A stretch of DNA of 64,000 bases from Lacrimispora sp. BS-2. Its GTDB lineage: Bacteria > Bacillota > Clostridia > Lachnospirales > Lachnospiraceae. Made by a program: the position numbers and the translations under genes. Below are positions 45,454 to 53,737 of this stretch, piece after piece. Under the pieces are notes generated by a model. It was not told where the DNA came from. It was given only the letters and a program-made list of their open reading frames with translations, and did not search any database. The stretch is from positions 1,674,001 to 1,738,000 of the forward strand of contig NZ_CP157940.1 in assembly GCF_040207125.1 (NCBI RefSeq), in the 5' to 3' direction. Position 1 is the first letter of the stretch. Every line of letters starts with the position of its first letter.

Positions 45454-46749
45454 TGAAATATTTTCACGGCACACTTTCTCTCACCAAGCTATATCTGCGG
45501 CAAAACCGCATCTTCACACTTATCTGGCTGCTGCTGCCTGGGGTATGGCTGGCTATTAACACGATATCGTCGCTGGTGCTGTTTCCTACGCAGGAAGCGT
45601 TGGTGGAGATGGGTGTCAGTCTCATTGATCCATTGACAGAGGCCATACACGGGCCACTGCTGGATATTTCAGTGGCCGGATTTGTCACTTGTCGTACCAA
45701 AGTGTTTTTGGTGCTGTTGGGCGGGATTTTCAGCGTGGTCCACATGATTCGCCACACCCGGTTGGCCGAAGAACAGGGCAAGCGGGAGCTGCTGGACGCC
45801 AACGTCACCGGCAGTCTTGCAACCCTGACGGCGGCGCTTGTGAATATGATTATCATCAACTCTATTGCGGCAGTGCTGGCCGTATTCACAATGGTTGCAC
45901 TTGGTTTGGGGTTTGCCGGTTCACTGGCCCACTGCCCGGGCTTCTTTGCCTCTTCCTGCGTGTTGGGAATTCTGGCAGGAGTAGCCGCGCAGTTTTTTGT
46001 AAGTGCCACGGCGGGCTTGTTCCCCAGCGAACGGGCAGGGCTTTCGCAAAGCCGGGGCTTCGTAATCTTAGTGCCCTTGCTTGGCGCACGCAAAAGAGCC
46101 TGTTTCTCGCATGGTTTTGCTTTTACGGAATCTTTTCCTTCGCGATCGGCTGTGCCAGTTACTTGATGGTGAGCGCCGTCAGTTCAGCGAAGGCTTTAGC
46201 AGAGTTGATCGAGCGGCTGGGCGGTATAGACCGGGCGTTTTTATCGCTGATGTTGTATATTTTCGGGATGCTGATCTCTATTTATGTGATTATGTCGGCA
46301 AGTATTCTTCGCCGGGAGGAGACGGCCAAAGGTGAGACATTATTGTCTATGCCGGTGCATCGAAAGAGACTGTTCTTGAGCCATATGGTCTACAGCTTCG
46401 GCGGCTCGGCGGCTATTATGCTGGTATCTGGATTCTGTGTAGGCTTGGGTGCGGTAATCGGCACAGGAGACCGCGGGGCGCTTTCCCGGCTTTTCTTTGA
46501 AATGGCGGGAATGATTCCGGCAGTCTGGATTATTGGTGGTATCGCCTTGTTGCTTTTTGGTGCATTTCCAAGGTGGATGATCGGAAGCAGCAGATTCCCG
46601 AAGTACTCTACGCCCTCTCTCCCTTCTCCTGGATTACACCGTTGAAAGCCGTCCAGCCAATGGCCGCGCCGCTGGCACTATGTATTGTGACAATCATACT
46701 GACTGGAATGGGGATTGCCCTGTTCCGCCGAAGAGATGCGGCGTTGTGA
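45453..46749 (+). pseudogene. ABC-2-type exporter permease, frameshifted
   Basis: Starts MKYFHGTLSLTKLYLRQNRI and continues in one frame to about 46065, in a second frame to about 46600 (LFLAWFCFYGIFSFAIGCAS, SAKALAELIERLGGIDRAFL), and in a third to the stop at 46747-46749 (SPFSWITPLKAVQPM, IALFRRRDAAL). At least two frameshifts. The product would be a 12-helix drug or antimicrobial-peptide exporter permease partnering the truncated ATPase before it. GC-rich like that gene. Confidence 0.75.
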
Positions 46750-46910
46750 TATCGGAAAACAGGGCAGCTAATGATCGTTGGCATTGCTTAAACGGAGCAT
46801 GTAATTTTAATGGATATTGGCAAATCTTCACAACAAAGATCCGGTAACTTTGGATATTGAATTATATGATAATATAAAGTAAATTCATTCGAAAATACTG
46901 TGAATAAATA

Positions 46911-46964
46911 AAAATAGGCTAAATCTGTAGGTTGTTTAAGTTCACCTAACGCTTAGCCTATTTT
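46911..46964. terminator. Terminator-like inverted repeat
   Basis: Arms AAAATAGGCTAA (46911-46922) and TTAGCCTATTTT (46953-46964) with a 30-base loop, flanked by A and T runs on both sides. It lies between the exporter remnant and the fragment at 46963-47155. Confidence 0.5.
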
Positions 46965-47155
46965 AAATTGGAGGTAAATCGATATAGCACATCAGTAGTT
47001 GTTCAGCAACTTCCATTCCATCATGACCTGGAAGTTTAATATCCTTTCGTTCACAATTTGTTGAGGCTGTAATTCGGATTTCTGGAAGACGTGGTTTGGC
47101 CTTGGCGGAATGATTATTCCAGACAAAATAGACGCTAAGTCTCTTTTTTGAATGG
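46963..47155 (-). pseudogene. Unidentified C-terminal fragment
   Basis: About 60 codons open on the minus strand to a stop at 46963-46965 (RLSVYFVWNNHSAKAKPRLP, CERKDIKLPGHDGMEVAEQL). A different frame upstream (RAEHGRNRAIQKRDLASIL) looks like its continuation, so a frameshift is probable. No family recognised. Confidence 0.3.
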
Positions 47156-47227
47156 CTCTGTTACGTCCATGTTCTGCTCTTAGATTATGCCATAGATTTT
47201 AAGATTTAAGGCTGCCTAAAGCACCAC

Positions 47228-48043
47228 CTATATTTCCTCTACTTTGTATAAGTCTGTTCTTCTGGCACTCAAAAGCGGCAATTTACTTCGGATATTTTTG
47301 TTTACTTCCAAATTAATATCGATTACAGCAGTTGTCGGCTTTTCGTCAGCGCGGTAAACAATGTCTCCCCATGGTGATACCACAATAGAATTTCCATATG
47401 AAATGTAAGGACCATTTTCATCCCTAGCAGGAGCCACACCGATAGTATACAATTGGTTATCAACTGCTCTCTGACGGAATAAAAGCTCCCAATGGGCAGG
47501 ACCTGTTATCATATTAAAAGAAGCAGGAACAACGATCATTTGCGCATCTTTCAATGTCATAATCCTACTCAACTCAGGGAATCGCATATCAAAGCAGAGG
47601 CAAAGCCCTATTTTAATACCGAAAGCTTCCAACATAGTAATACTGTTTCCTGCAGAAAAAACATCAGACTCTTTAAACCTCTGCCCGCCTTTGACATCAA
47701 TCTCAAAAAGATGAATCTTTCTGTGTCTCGCTATTTCATTTCCAGCAGGGTCAAATACAAACGAAGTATTGAATATTTGGTTTCCATCTCTTTCTGGCAT
47801 ACTTCCGCCGATAAGAAATACACAGTTATTTTTTGCTGCATCAGACAGCATTTTCCATGTCTGTTCCCCTGCTTGTTCAGCATAAACTGGAAAATTCTTA
47901 TTACTATAGGGGCACATAAACATTTCAGGAAGTATAACCAACTCTGCACCTTGTTTGGTACACTCGTAAATGCTCTGCACAGCATATGAAAGGTTCTTTT
48001 CTTTTTCACTTGTGACTGGCATTTGTATCAATCCCACTTTCAT
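47228..48043 (-). CDS. Carbon-nitrogen hydrolase (nitrilase superfamily, omega-amidase-like)
   Basis: About 271 residues with the complete catalytic set: Glu in LVILPEMFMCPY, Lys in ARHRKIHLFEID, Cys in GLCLCFDMRFPEL. The order and the C-terminal YGNSIVVSPWGDIVYRA fit Nit2/YafV omega-amidases, which hydrolyse alpha-ketoglutaramate and similar keto-acid amides. Start chosen at ATG 48043, five bases after GGAGG. An ATG at 48058 overlaps the preceding small ORF as ATGA, so coupling is likely with either start. Confidence 0.85.
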   Translation of the reverse strand: MKVGLIQMPVTSEKEKNLSYAVQSIYECTKQGAELVILPEMFMCPYSNKNFPVYAEQAGEQTWKMLSDAAKNNCVFLIGGSMPERDGNQIFNTSFVFDPAGNEIARHRKIHLFEIDVKGGQRFKESDVFSAGNSITMLEAFGIKIGLCLCFDMRFPELSRIMTLKDAQMIVVPASFNMITGPAHWELLFRQRAVDNQLYTIGVAPARDENGPYISYGNSIVVSPWGDIVYRADEKPTTAVIDINLEVNKNIRSKLPLLSARRTDLYKVEEI

Positions 48044-48054
48044 ATTAACCTCCA

Positions 48055-48207
48055 TCATATCCTGTTTCTTAATCCATTTTTCTCAATAAAATAAGTAATC
48101 CGCCAACATAAATCAATACTATTTCTCACAGCGAAATCAATCAAGTTTGTGTCAAATATCTGCTTCATTTGCTCTTCTGTAAATATCATTCTTCGCGGTG
48201 TGTGCAT
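48055..48207 (-). CDS. Small 50-residue protein upstream of the nitrilase gene
   Basis: ATG at 48205-48207 follows CGAGGAAAAAATT, a reasonable ribosome site. The product (MHTPRRMIFTEEQMKQIFDT, ending ITYFIEKNGLRNRI) has no signal or membrane segment. Its stop overlaps the first possible start of the nitrilase gene as ATGA, so it is probably the first gene of that operon. Unknown function; it may instead be the kept end of a longer gene. Confidence 0.5.
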   Translation of the reverse strand: MHTPRRMIFTEEQMKQIFDTNLIDFAVRNSIDLCWRITYFIEKNGLRNRI

Positions 48208-48384
48208 AATTTTTTCCTCGCTGTATAGCCTTATGCTATTAGCTCAGCCCTTTATACTCTTATTTTAGTGCAAATATCTTTCAATAATTTGATCTCTATT
48301 ATAGATATTAAGTATCCTTATTATTTCAAGACCTTTCTTTTCCAAAATATTTTGATAATCATAGTCAAAGGAAACATATCCATA

Positions 48385-48512
48385 CAACAAACCTTCTCTC
48401 TTGAAGAACAACCAAATCCCTAGCCAAGCCAGCCGGCTTGCAAGAAACATAAACAATCCTATCCACGCCAAAATCAATGATCTTCATTACTGCTACTTTT
48501 GGGTATAGGAAA
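48385..48512 (-). pseudogene. RlmD/TrmA-type RNA methyltransferase fragment (copy 2)
   Basis: The minus strand reads MKIIDFGVDRIVYVSCKPAG and ARDLVVLQERRF, the catalytic cysteine region of RNA uracil-C5 methyltransferases, then shifts frame (CMDMFPLT, the later MFP motif). Nothing of the rest is present. The flank 48466-48512 repeats 43845-43890. Confidence 0.55.
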
Positions 48513-49170
48513 GGAGATTCATTAGTCCCCTTGAATTCACAATTGAAGACCTTCTCGAACTATAAGCCATATTATATTATATCATTCTTCCGAAAAAAGT
48601 ACATAGATTTGCAGAAGATAGCAGTAAATAGCAAATTGAATCAGCTCCGTGGTGTATAGACTCATAGCGCCCCTGGTCTCACCGCGGAAATCACATTGCG
48701 GCTCTCAGAGAACGTATTTAGTGGTTGCCCACCACAATAGAGGTAAAAATCATGAAGATGAGTCCCGGCAAACTAAACATAGTAAGAACGATCTAGAAAC
48801 TCGCGGATATAAATTAACGCGGGATAATTATGCTACTATTACAAACAAGAATACCTTTGGTAAAGCAAGATATTTATACAAGTATCGGATAAAATTATGA
48901 AAATTTTATAAAACACAGATAAATAGGACTAATTTATAATATTGTTCAAAATTATTCCATTATGATATTGATATTATATACTTTTTAATATATAATATTA
49001 TTAAACTATCCCATACCAATCAAAATTGATTACAATATAAACACGCGAAGTACCAATTAGCGATCTATAGTTTTTGATACGGTAATACAGGCAAACTGTC
49101 AAAATCAAACATGTGCTCATACGGGAGCAACAAAACAACCCGTAAATATATATTACAAAGGAGAATAAAG
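48513..49170. other. Gene-poor spacer before the QueD-like gene
   Basis: No convincing gene. A patch at about 48640-48730 is GC-richer (CTCACCGCGGAAATCACATTGCGG-like, given only by position) but folds into no tRNA or known RNA that I could recognise. The stretch from 48890 to 49060 is very AT-rich and probably carries the promoter of the next gene. Confidence 0.3.
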
Positions 49171-49734
49171 ATGAAAAGTTTTACTACATTCGATTTGCAA
49201 TATGCACATAGGTTCTTTGGGTTCAAAGGAGAAGCACAATATTTGCACGGACATACGGGTATACTGACAATTGAAGTCGAAGATACTATTAACGCGGGAG
49301 TCAATATGGTATTCCCCTGCAATGAAATTAAGAAAACCGCTTGGGAAGTTTTACAAAACTTTGACCATGCTTTGGTTTTAAGGGAAGACGATCCTTTGCT
49401 GCCCGCAATTCTCGGCGTCTACGAAGCACAAGGCATTAAGGACGGCGCACCAACCAATAAGCAAAAAGGTCCCGCTTTCAAAACGGAACTTGCAACAGCG
49501 TATCCGGAATGTCGGTTAGTTGTTACGAAAGAAACAATGACCGTTGAAGGTATGATTAAAATAGTTTACGATTTACTAAAAGATAAATTAAATATAGTCA
49601 AAATCACGTTTACCAGCGGAGTAAATGGCGCTATTGAAGAATACGAACCCCAAAAAGATATAGACCGTTGCCCATTATGCGGAATTGCGTTAAACGAAAA
49701 TGGTGTATGTCCCAAATGTGGATACAGGAAATAA
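49171..49734 (+). CDS. QueD/6-pyruvoyl-tetrahydropterin synthase-like protein with zinc ribbon
   Basis: A 187-residue protein. The QueD/PTPS fold is seen in the zinc ligands YAHRF and LHGHTG and the FDHALVL segment with its His. A C-terminal zinc ribbon follows (CPLCGIALNENGVCPKCGY, about residues 167-185). The cysteine that normally lies four residues before HGH in QueD/PTPS is alanine here (EAQYLHGH), and the usual MVMDF segment reads MVFPC. So it may catalyse a different step or none. ATG at 49171 follows AAAGGAG. No other queuosine or folate gene is near. Confidence 0.75.
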   Translation: MKSFTTFDLQYAHRFFGFKGEAQYLHGHTGILTIEVEDTINAGVNMVFPCNEIKKTAWEVLQNFDHALVLREDDPLLPAILGVYEAQGIKDGAPTNKQKGPAFKTELATAYPECRLVVTKETMTVEGMIKIVYDLLKDKLNIVKITFTSGVNGAIEEYEPQKDIDRCPLCGIALNENGVCPKCGYRK

Positions 49735-49840
49735 TGTAATTTGCTATTTTAAATAATAAATAAAAAAAGGCCATAGGCTATCCACATATGGAAGTGGTGT
49801 GCTCCCTGTCAAAAGGACAGTAAATAATTAAATGGTTTTT

Positions 49841-49880
49841 GTACCGTCAGTCATTTTGACTGGCGGTACTTTTATGCCGT
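49841..49880 (+). terminator. Terminator after the QueD-like gene
   Basis: Thirteen-base arms 49841-49853 and 49857-49869 (GTACCG-CAGTCA core with one T-G pair), 3-base loop, then TTTTAT. Strong. Confidence 0.8.
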
Positions 49881-49994
49881 TAATAAATATTTCTGATGAT
49901 ACTCCATTGGGACATTACGAATAGTTTTCTCTGTATTCTTTGGTTGTTATAATAATCAATAGGATTTTGCACTTATGGGTAAACGGAAGGTTGA

Positions 49995-50546
49995 GCAACT
50001 GGAGGTACGAACCATGAGTGGCGGTGGGTACGTATTTATGAAGAAATAGGACCGTCAGGATTGCTTAATCAAATACATAATCAGTCCTACTCAAAAGATA
50101 TAAAGTTGCAGGCTATCCACGATTACCTGAACGGAAACGGCTCTCAGAATGATATCTGTAAAAAATACGGAATTCGTTCTCGAACCCAACTCCGACGATG
50201 GATCAAGGTGTATAATACTGGTGGAACGTTAAAAGAAACCACCGGAGGTGCCTCTATGAAGAAAGCGAAAACTACAACACCTGAAGAACGTCTGATTATT
50301 GTAAAGGATTGTTTGGATAATGATAAAAATTATGGTGCGATGGCACTCAAATATAACTGCTCTTATCAACAGGTCCGTAACTGGGTAGTACGATATGAGA
50401 AAATGGGGGCAGCCGGTCTGGAAGACCGCCGCGGCAGGCGTATCGGTTCACAATCGAGCCGGACTCCGGAAGAGGAACTTCGTAATAAAGTAGCTGAGTT
50501 AGAGCGAAAGAATAAAGACTTGCAGATGGAGTTTTATACGACATAG
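49995..50546 (+). mobile_element. IS3-family (IS150-type) OrfA remnant
   Basis: Open from 49995 without a start. The first part (WRWVRIYEEIGPSGLLNQIH) is the end of one helix-turn-helix, then a second and third follow (QNDICKKYGIRSRTQLRRWI; YGAMALKYNCSYQQVRNWVV) and the leucine-zipper-like tail (ELRNKVAELERKNKDLQMEF), which stops early. OrfB with the DDE core is absent. Transposase OrfA of IS3/IS150, truncated at both ends and immobile. Confidence 0.75.
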
Positions 50547-50628
50547 CAACCACTCTTACTAACTAGTTTAGATGAGATAACCATTTACCCCATCTCAATA
50601 ATCCTCATTTTTCCACTTTCCATTTTTA

Positions 50629-51168
50629 CTACAATGCGGTCCCCTTTTTCGGAACAAAAAAGCGTTCCATATTCACACCCTCCAATGTAAGAAGAGCTGA
50701 TTTCGTATCAATGCCGCCTGCATATCCGGTCAAACTCCCGTTGGCTCCCACAACCCGGTGACAGGGAATGATGATAGAAATGGGATTATGGCCAACTGCC
50801 CCGCCAACCGCCTGACTGGACATGCTGCTTCTCCCCATCTTTTCCGCCATTTTTCTCGCAATATCGCCATAAGTAACTACCTGGCCATAAGGAATTTGAC
50901 AAAGGATTTCCCACACTCCCTGCCTAAATTTACCACCAATTGGCGCTATCGGCAATTCGGAAACCGCAGGTTTCTTACCGGCGAAATACCGGTCTAACCA
51001 ATCCTCTGCATTTTTAAAAATAGAACGGCTATGATCCTCTGCCATTTTTTCTTTTATTGTACCGCCAAAATACTTTTGCCCTTCCAGCCATAATCCCACC
51101 AGAGCCCTGTCATCAGCAGCCAGTCTAATCACCCCCAAAGGTGAACTGTAATCCGTTGTATAATACAT
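50629..51168 (-). CDS. ogt: Methylated-DNA-[protein]-cysteine S-methyltransferase
   Basis: About 179 residues. The acceptor cysteine is in IIIPCHRVVGANGSLTGYAG, with the upstream QIPYGQVVTYGDIA helix-turn-helix. It removes O6-alkyl groups from guanine in DNA by irreversible transfer to itself. Start ATG 51168 follows AGGAGG; the longer reading enters the Ada remnant upstream. The gene may formerly have belonged to an ada-ogt pair. Confidence 0.9.
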   Translation of the reverse strand: MYYTTDYSSPLGVIRLAADDRALVGLWLEGQKYFGGTIKEKMAEDHSRSIFKNAEDWLDRYFAGKKPAVSELPIAPIGGKFRQGVWEILCQIPYGQVVTYGDIARKMAEKMGRSSMSSQAVGGAVGHNPISIIIPCHRVVGANGSLTGYAGGIDTKSALLTLEGVNMERFFVPKKGTAL

Positions 51169-51189
51169 AAAAAAACCTCCTATAGTGAA

Positions 51190-51328
51190 TTCCAAAGATT
51201 CAACGTAGCATAACTGCGCCAGGGACGCCAATATATATTCCCGTTGATGACACTCCCATTAAAAAACGGCCATCAAACCTTGCGTCCTTCGCCTTAAATG
51301 CCGCATACAATCCAACATCATTCTTCAT
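51190..51328 (-). pseudogene. Ada N-terminal domain remnant
   Basis: Reads MKNDVGLYAAFKAKDARFDG and FLMGVSSTGIY, the start of the Ada methyl-phosphotriester domain (usual form ..DARFDGRFFVGVxTTGIYCRP). After IY a two-base insertion in an AT run shifts the frame. The metal-binding CRPxC region appears as WRPW, so the domain cannot hold zinc. It ends just before the ogt gene. Confidence 0.65.
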
Positions 51329-51586
51329 TTCTTTATCATCTCCTGTTATAAACATGGAAGCTACTCTCATTTGAGCGATTGCTTGCATAAGGTCATTCTT
51401 ACATAATAATATACTTCGTACGTTCAATGGAATCACCTGAGAATTAACTTTATTTAAGTATATCATACTGATTCAAAATTATCTGGCAATTTTCAGACAT
51501 AGATATCATTAATATTCTCTGGTATTCCTAAAATATATAATATCGAATCAATTCACTCTGGCTAGCCAGCTCACACATCTATAATA

Positions 51587-51622
51587 AAACACCAGTCATC
51601 TGCCTAAATATGACTGGTGTTT
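51587..51622. terminator. Bidirectional terminator
   Basis: Perfect 13-base arms AAACACCAGTCAT (51587-51599) and complement (51610-51622), 10-base loop, with T-rich sequence on the minus-strand side. It implies transcription arriving from about 51.63-51.85 kb. Confidence 0.75.
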
Positions 51623-51629
51623 CTACAGT

Positions 51630-51857
51630 TTAATGCTTATCTATTTTTTTCAAAACGTTCATTTTCCTTATCCCACCACGGTAATTGGAAACATATTTCA
51701 CTTTAATTGAGTACAAAAGCGCGCCTACACCTCTCCACACACACAAACCTTTGATCTGCTGGTCTTTACGATTCAGCAGAACGAGGGTTTTAACATTCTT
51801 TGCTGCTGTAATTCTAATGACCATTGAATTTAGCACAGAATATCTGTAACGTATCAA
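51630..51857 (-). CDS. Hypothetical 75-residue protein (uncertain)
   Basis: A basic reading (MIRYRYSVLNSMVIRITAAK, ending MNVLKKIDKH) from a TTG, followed at once by the terminator at 51587-51622. The terminator position favours a transcript here, but the start is weak and the composition is unusual. Could be a decayed transposase-like piece. Confidence 0.3.
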   Translation of the reverse strand: MIRYRYSVLNSMVIRITAAKNVKTLVLLNRKDQQIKGLCVWRGVGALLYSIKVKYVSNYRGGIRKMNVLKKIDKH

Positions 51858-51888
51858 CTTGTCAAATTCTGTGTTGATTTCCTCCTGA

Positions 51889-52539
51889 TTATTTAAATAT
51901 CTTGGTAAACCTTACGCCTAAATCATATGCCATTTGGCAATGGACAGGGAATTGTTCTTCCTTTACTTTAGCCTTTTTATCTCCGTCAAAGGTAGTAATC
52001 ACATATTTCGAGTAATCATCAAACTGATATGTATCATTGACAACTAATGCTTCAAAATAGCCGAATACTCTTTCTAAATCCATTTCCGAAAATCTTAATC
52101 CTTGTACATATCCCAAGTCATTCATTTGCTCTGCCGTTACATTCATGGTGTAAATAAATGCGGCCGGTATTTTTCTTCCGAATACGCTCCTATAGCCGGT
52201 TGTATAGGTTTGATATGGGAACATCAATCTCTCCATAAAAGAGCGCATATTGCCCGTAACCGATTCAAAATAGATCGGGGAACCAAGAATGATTGCGTCT
52301 GCATTGGCTGCTTTTTCAAGAACAGGCGTCAATCCGTCTTTATATGCACATTTCCCATAGCTCTTGTCATTTTTCAGTTTGCAGGCAAAACAGCTTATAC
52401 AGCCTTTATAATCCAGATCGTAAAGATGGATTAACTCCGTTTCGGCTCCCTGGGATTTTGCACCTTCAAGTGCTTTTTCAAGCAGGGTCGCAGTGTTTTT
52501 TGTTTTTCTTGGACTTCCATTTACTGCGATAACTTTCAT
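51889..52539 (-). CDS. Flavodoxin-family NAD(P)H-dependent FMN reductase-like protein
   Basis: A 216-residue protein: VNGSPRKTKNTATLLEKALE is the FMN phosphate loop, CISCFACKLKNDKSYGKCAY a cysteine region common in iron-sulfur flavoprotein-like reductases, and AIILGSPIYFESVTGNMRSF the flavin-edge loop. Probably an electron carrier or quinone/azo-type reductase. Divergent from an HxlR regulator with a dyad between them (52595-52608), a frequent arrangement for redox- or electrophile-induced reductases. Confidence 0.85.
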   Translation of the reverse strand: MKVIAVNGSPRKTKNTATLLEKALEGAKSQGAETELIHLYDLDYKGCISCFACKLKNDKSYGKCAYKDGLTPVLEKAANADAIILGSPIYFESVTGNMRSFMERLMFPYQTYTTGYRSVFGRKIPAAFIYTMNVTAEQMNDLGYVQGLRFSEMDLERVFGYFEALVVNDTYQFDDYSKYVITTFDGDKKAKVKEEQFPVHCQMAYDLGVRFTKIFK

Positions 52540-52594
52540 AAAATTCTTCCTCCTAAAGATTGTTCTTGACTTTACTCTTAAAACTATATATCCT

Positions 52595-52608
52595 TATACA
52601 AAAGTATA
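52595..52608. promoter_or_regulatory. Dyad in the reductase/HxlR divergent region
   Basis: TATAC-AAAA-GTATA, perfect 5-bp arms, midway between the two divergent genes (spacer 52540-52663). Candidate HxlR operator; further TATAC/GTATAT-like words follow to about 52635. Confidence 0.45.
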
Positions 52609-52663
52609 CAAGTATGCACATATTTGTTATATACTAAACTTTTGGTTAGTGTTGGAGGTTTAT

Positions 52664-52990
52664 ATGATAGACTTTGAAAGCAGATTCGGAAAATGCCCCA
52701 TGTACTACACAATGTCAGTAGTCGAGGGCAAGTGGAAATGGATTATCTTATGGGAAATCTATAAAGCCGAAATAATACGGTATAACAAGTTAAGAGAAGA
52801 ATTGCAGCCTATTGCACATAGAACATTGAGTAACCAACTAAAGGAATTGGAAGCAAGTAAATTGATTCATAGGGAACAATATAACGAAGTTCCTCCTAAA
52901 GTAGAATACTCATTGACCAATAAGGGGAAAACGCTTATTCCTATCCTTGATCTTATGTATCAGTGGGGAGAGAAGCATATCAATAAGTGA
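52664..52990 (+). CDS. HxlR-family transcriptional regulator
   Basis: A 108-residue winged-helix protein: DFESRFGKCPMYYTMSVVEG with the conserved N-terminal cysteine, WKWIILWEIYKAEIIRYNKL, and IAHRTLSNQLKELEASKLIH as recognition helix. Cysteine-based HxlR/YodB proteins sense oxidants and quinones. Start ATG 52664 follows GGAGG. Likely controls the divergent flavodoxin-family gene. Confidence 0.9.
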   Translation: MIDFESRFGKCPMYYTMSVVEGKWKWIILWEIYKAEIIRYNKLREELQPIAHRTLSNQLKELEASKLIHREQYNEVPPKVEYSLTNKGKTLIPILDLMYQWGEKHINK

Positions 52991-53115
52991 ATGAGGGATT
53001 ACCGGTTGGCACAAAACGTATATCCACTGTACAATCTGTTATATTTAAAAATCGACCTTCTTCAATATCTCTATTGGGTATATTCCGGACCTTGCTTGCC
53101 TTTGTATAGATATGA

Positions 53116-53523
53116 GGCAAAGAAAAGAAGCCGATATTTACTGTTCTTGTTAGAGAAAATAGATTTACCAAGCATCAGCTTGAACAAAACCCTGAATTTA
53201 CAATAAATATGCCCTATGGACCGTTTAATAAAGAAATATTGGGATTTTGTGGGACAAAATCAGGACGCCAAGTTGATAAAATCAAAGAGCTTAATTTAAC
53301 ACTCGAAGCCCCTAATATCATTTCGGTTCCAGCAATCAAAGAACTTCCGTTAACACTTGAGTGCAGAATTATATACAAACAAAAACAAGACAGCCATGCA
53401 ATTACCGAGGAAAATAAAAAGAAATTTCATCCTCAAAATGTTGACAGTTCATTTCCTATGGCAAATAAAGATTTTCATACTGCCTATTACGGCGAAATTG
53501 TTAGTGCATATATTATAGAATAA
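53116..53523 (+). pseudogene. Flavin reductase family protein, 5'-truncated
   Basis: Open from 53116 with no start. Reads KPIFTVLVRENRFTKHQLEQ and PEFTINMPYGPFNKEILGFC, then GTKSGRQVDK, typical of flavoredoxin-type FMN proteins, and ends ...YYGEIVSAYIIE. The N-terminal part of the fold (about 40 residues) is lost; the sequence just before contains an unrelated minus-strand fragment. Not functional as it stands unless the Met inside (53209) were used. Confidence 0.65.
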
Positions 53524-53640
53524 TTAAATACATTAGTTAAACTTTAATCATATTAGAAAACAGATGATGATATAAGGGAAACTGGGCATAACAATTCAAG
53601 TTTTATAGGGGATATCCCAAGAAACAGCGTTATAATACAG

Positions 53641-53678
53641 ACAAGGACAGAACCTTGAAATAACTGTTCTGTCCTTGT
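53641..53678. terminator. Bidirectional terminator
   Basis: Perfect 13-base arms ACAAGGACAGAAC (53641-53653) and complement (53666-53678), between the flavin reductase remnant and the convergent amidase gene. Confidence 0.7.
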
Positions 53679-53737
53679 ATAACTATCAACATATCTTATA
53701 TCAGGAGTATCCCAAAGATTGTGTAATCACAGCTTTT

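Noticed and set aside
48640..48730. GC-rich patch as a tRNA or small structured RNA
   Set aside because: No acceptor stem, anticodon loop or T-loop consensus could be drawn and no known RNA motif was recognised.
48900..49170. PreQ1 or tetrahydrofolate riboswitch upstream of the QueD-like gene
   Set aside because: The leader is AT-rich and I could not find the conserved loops of either class.
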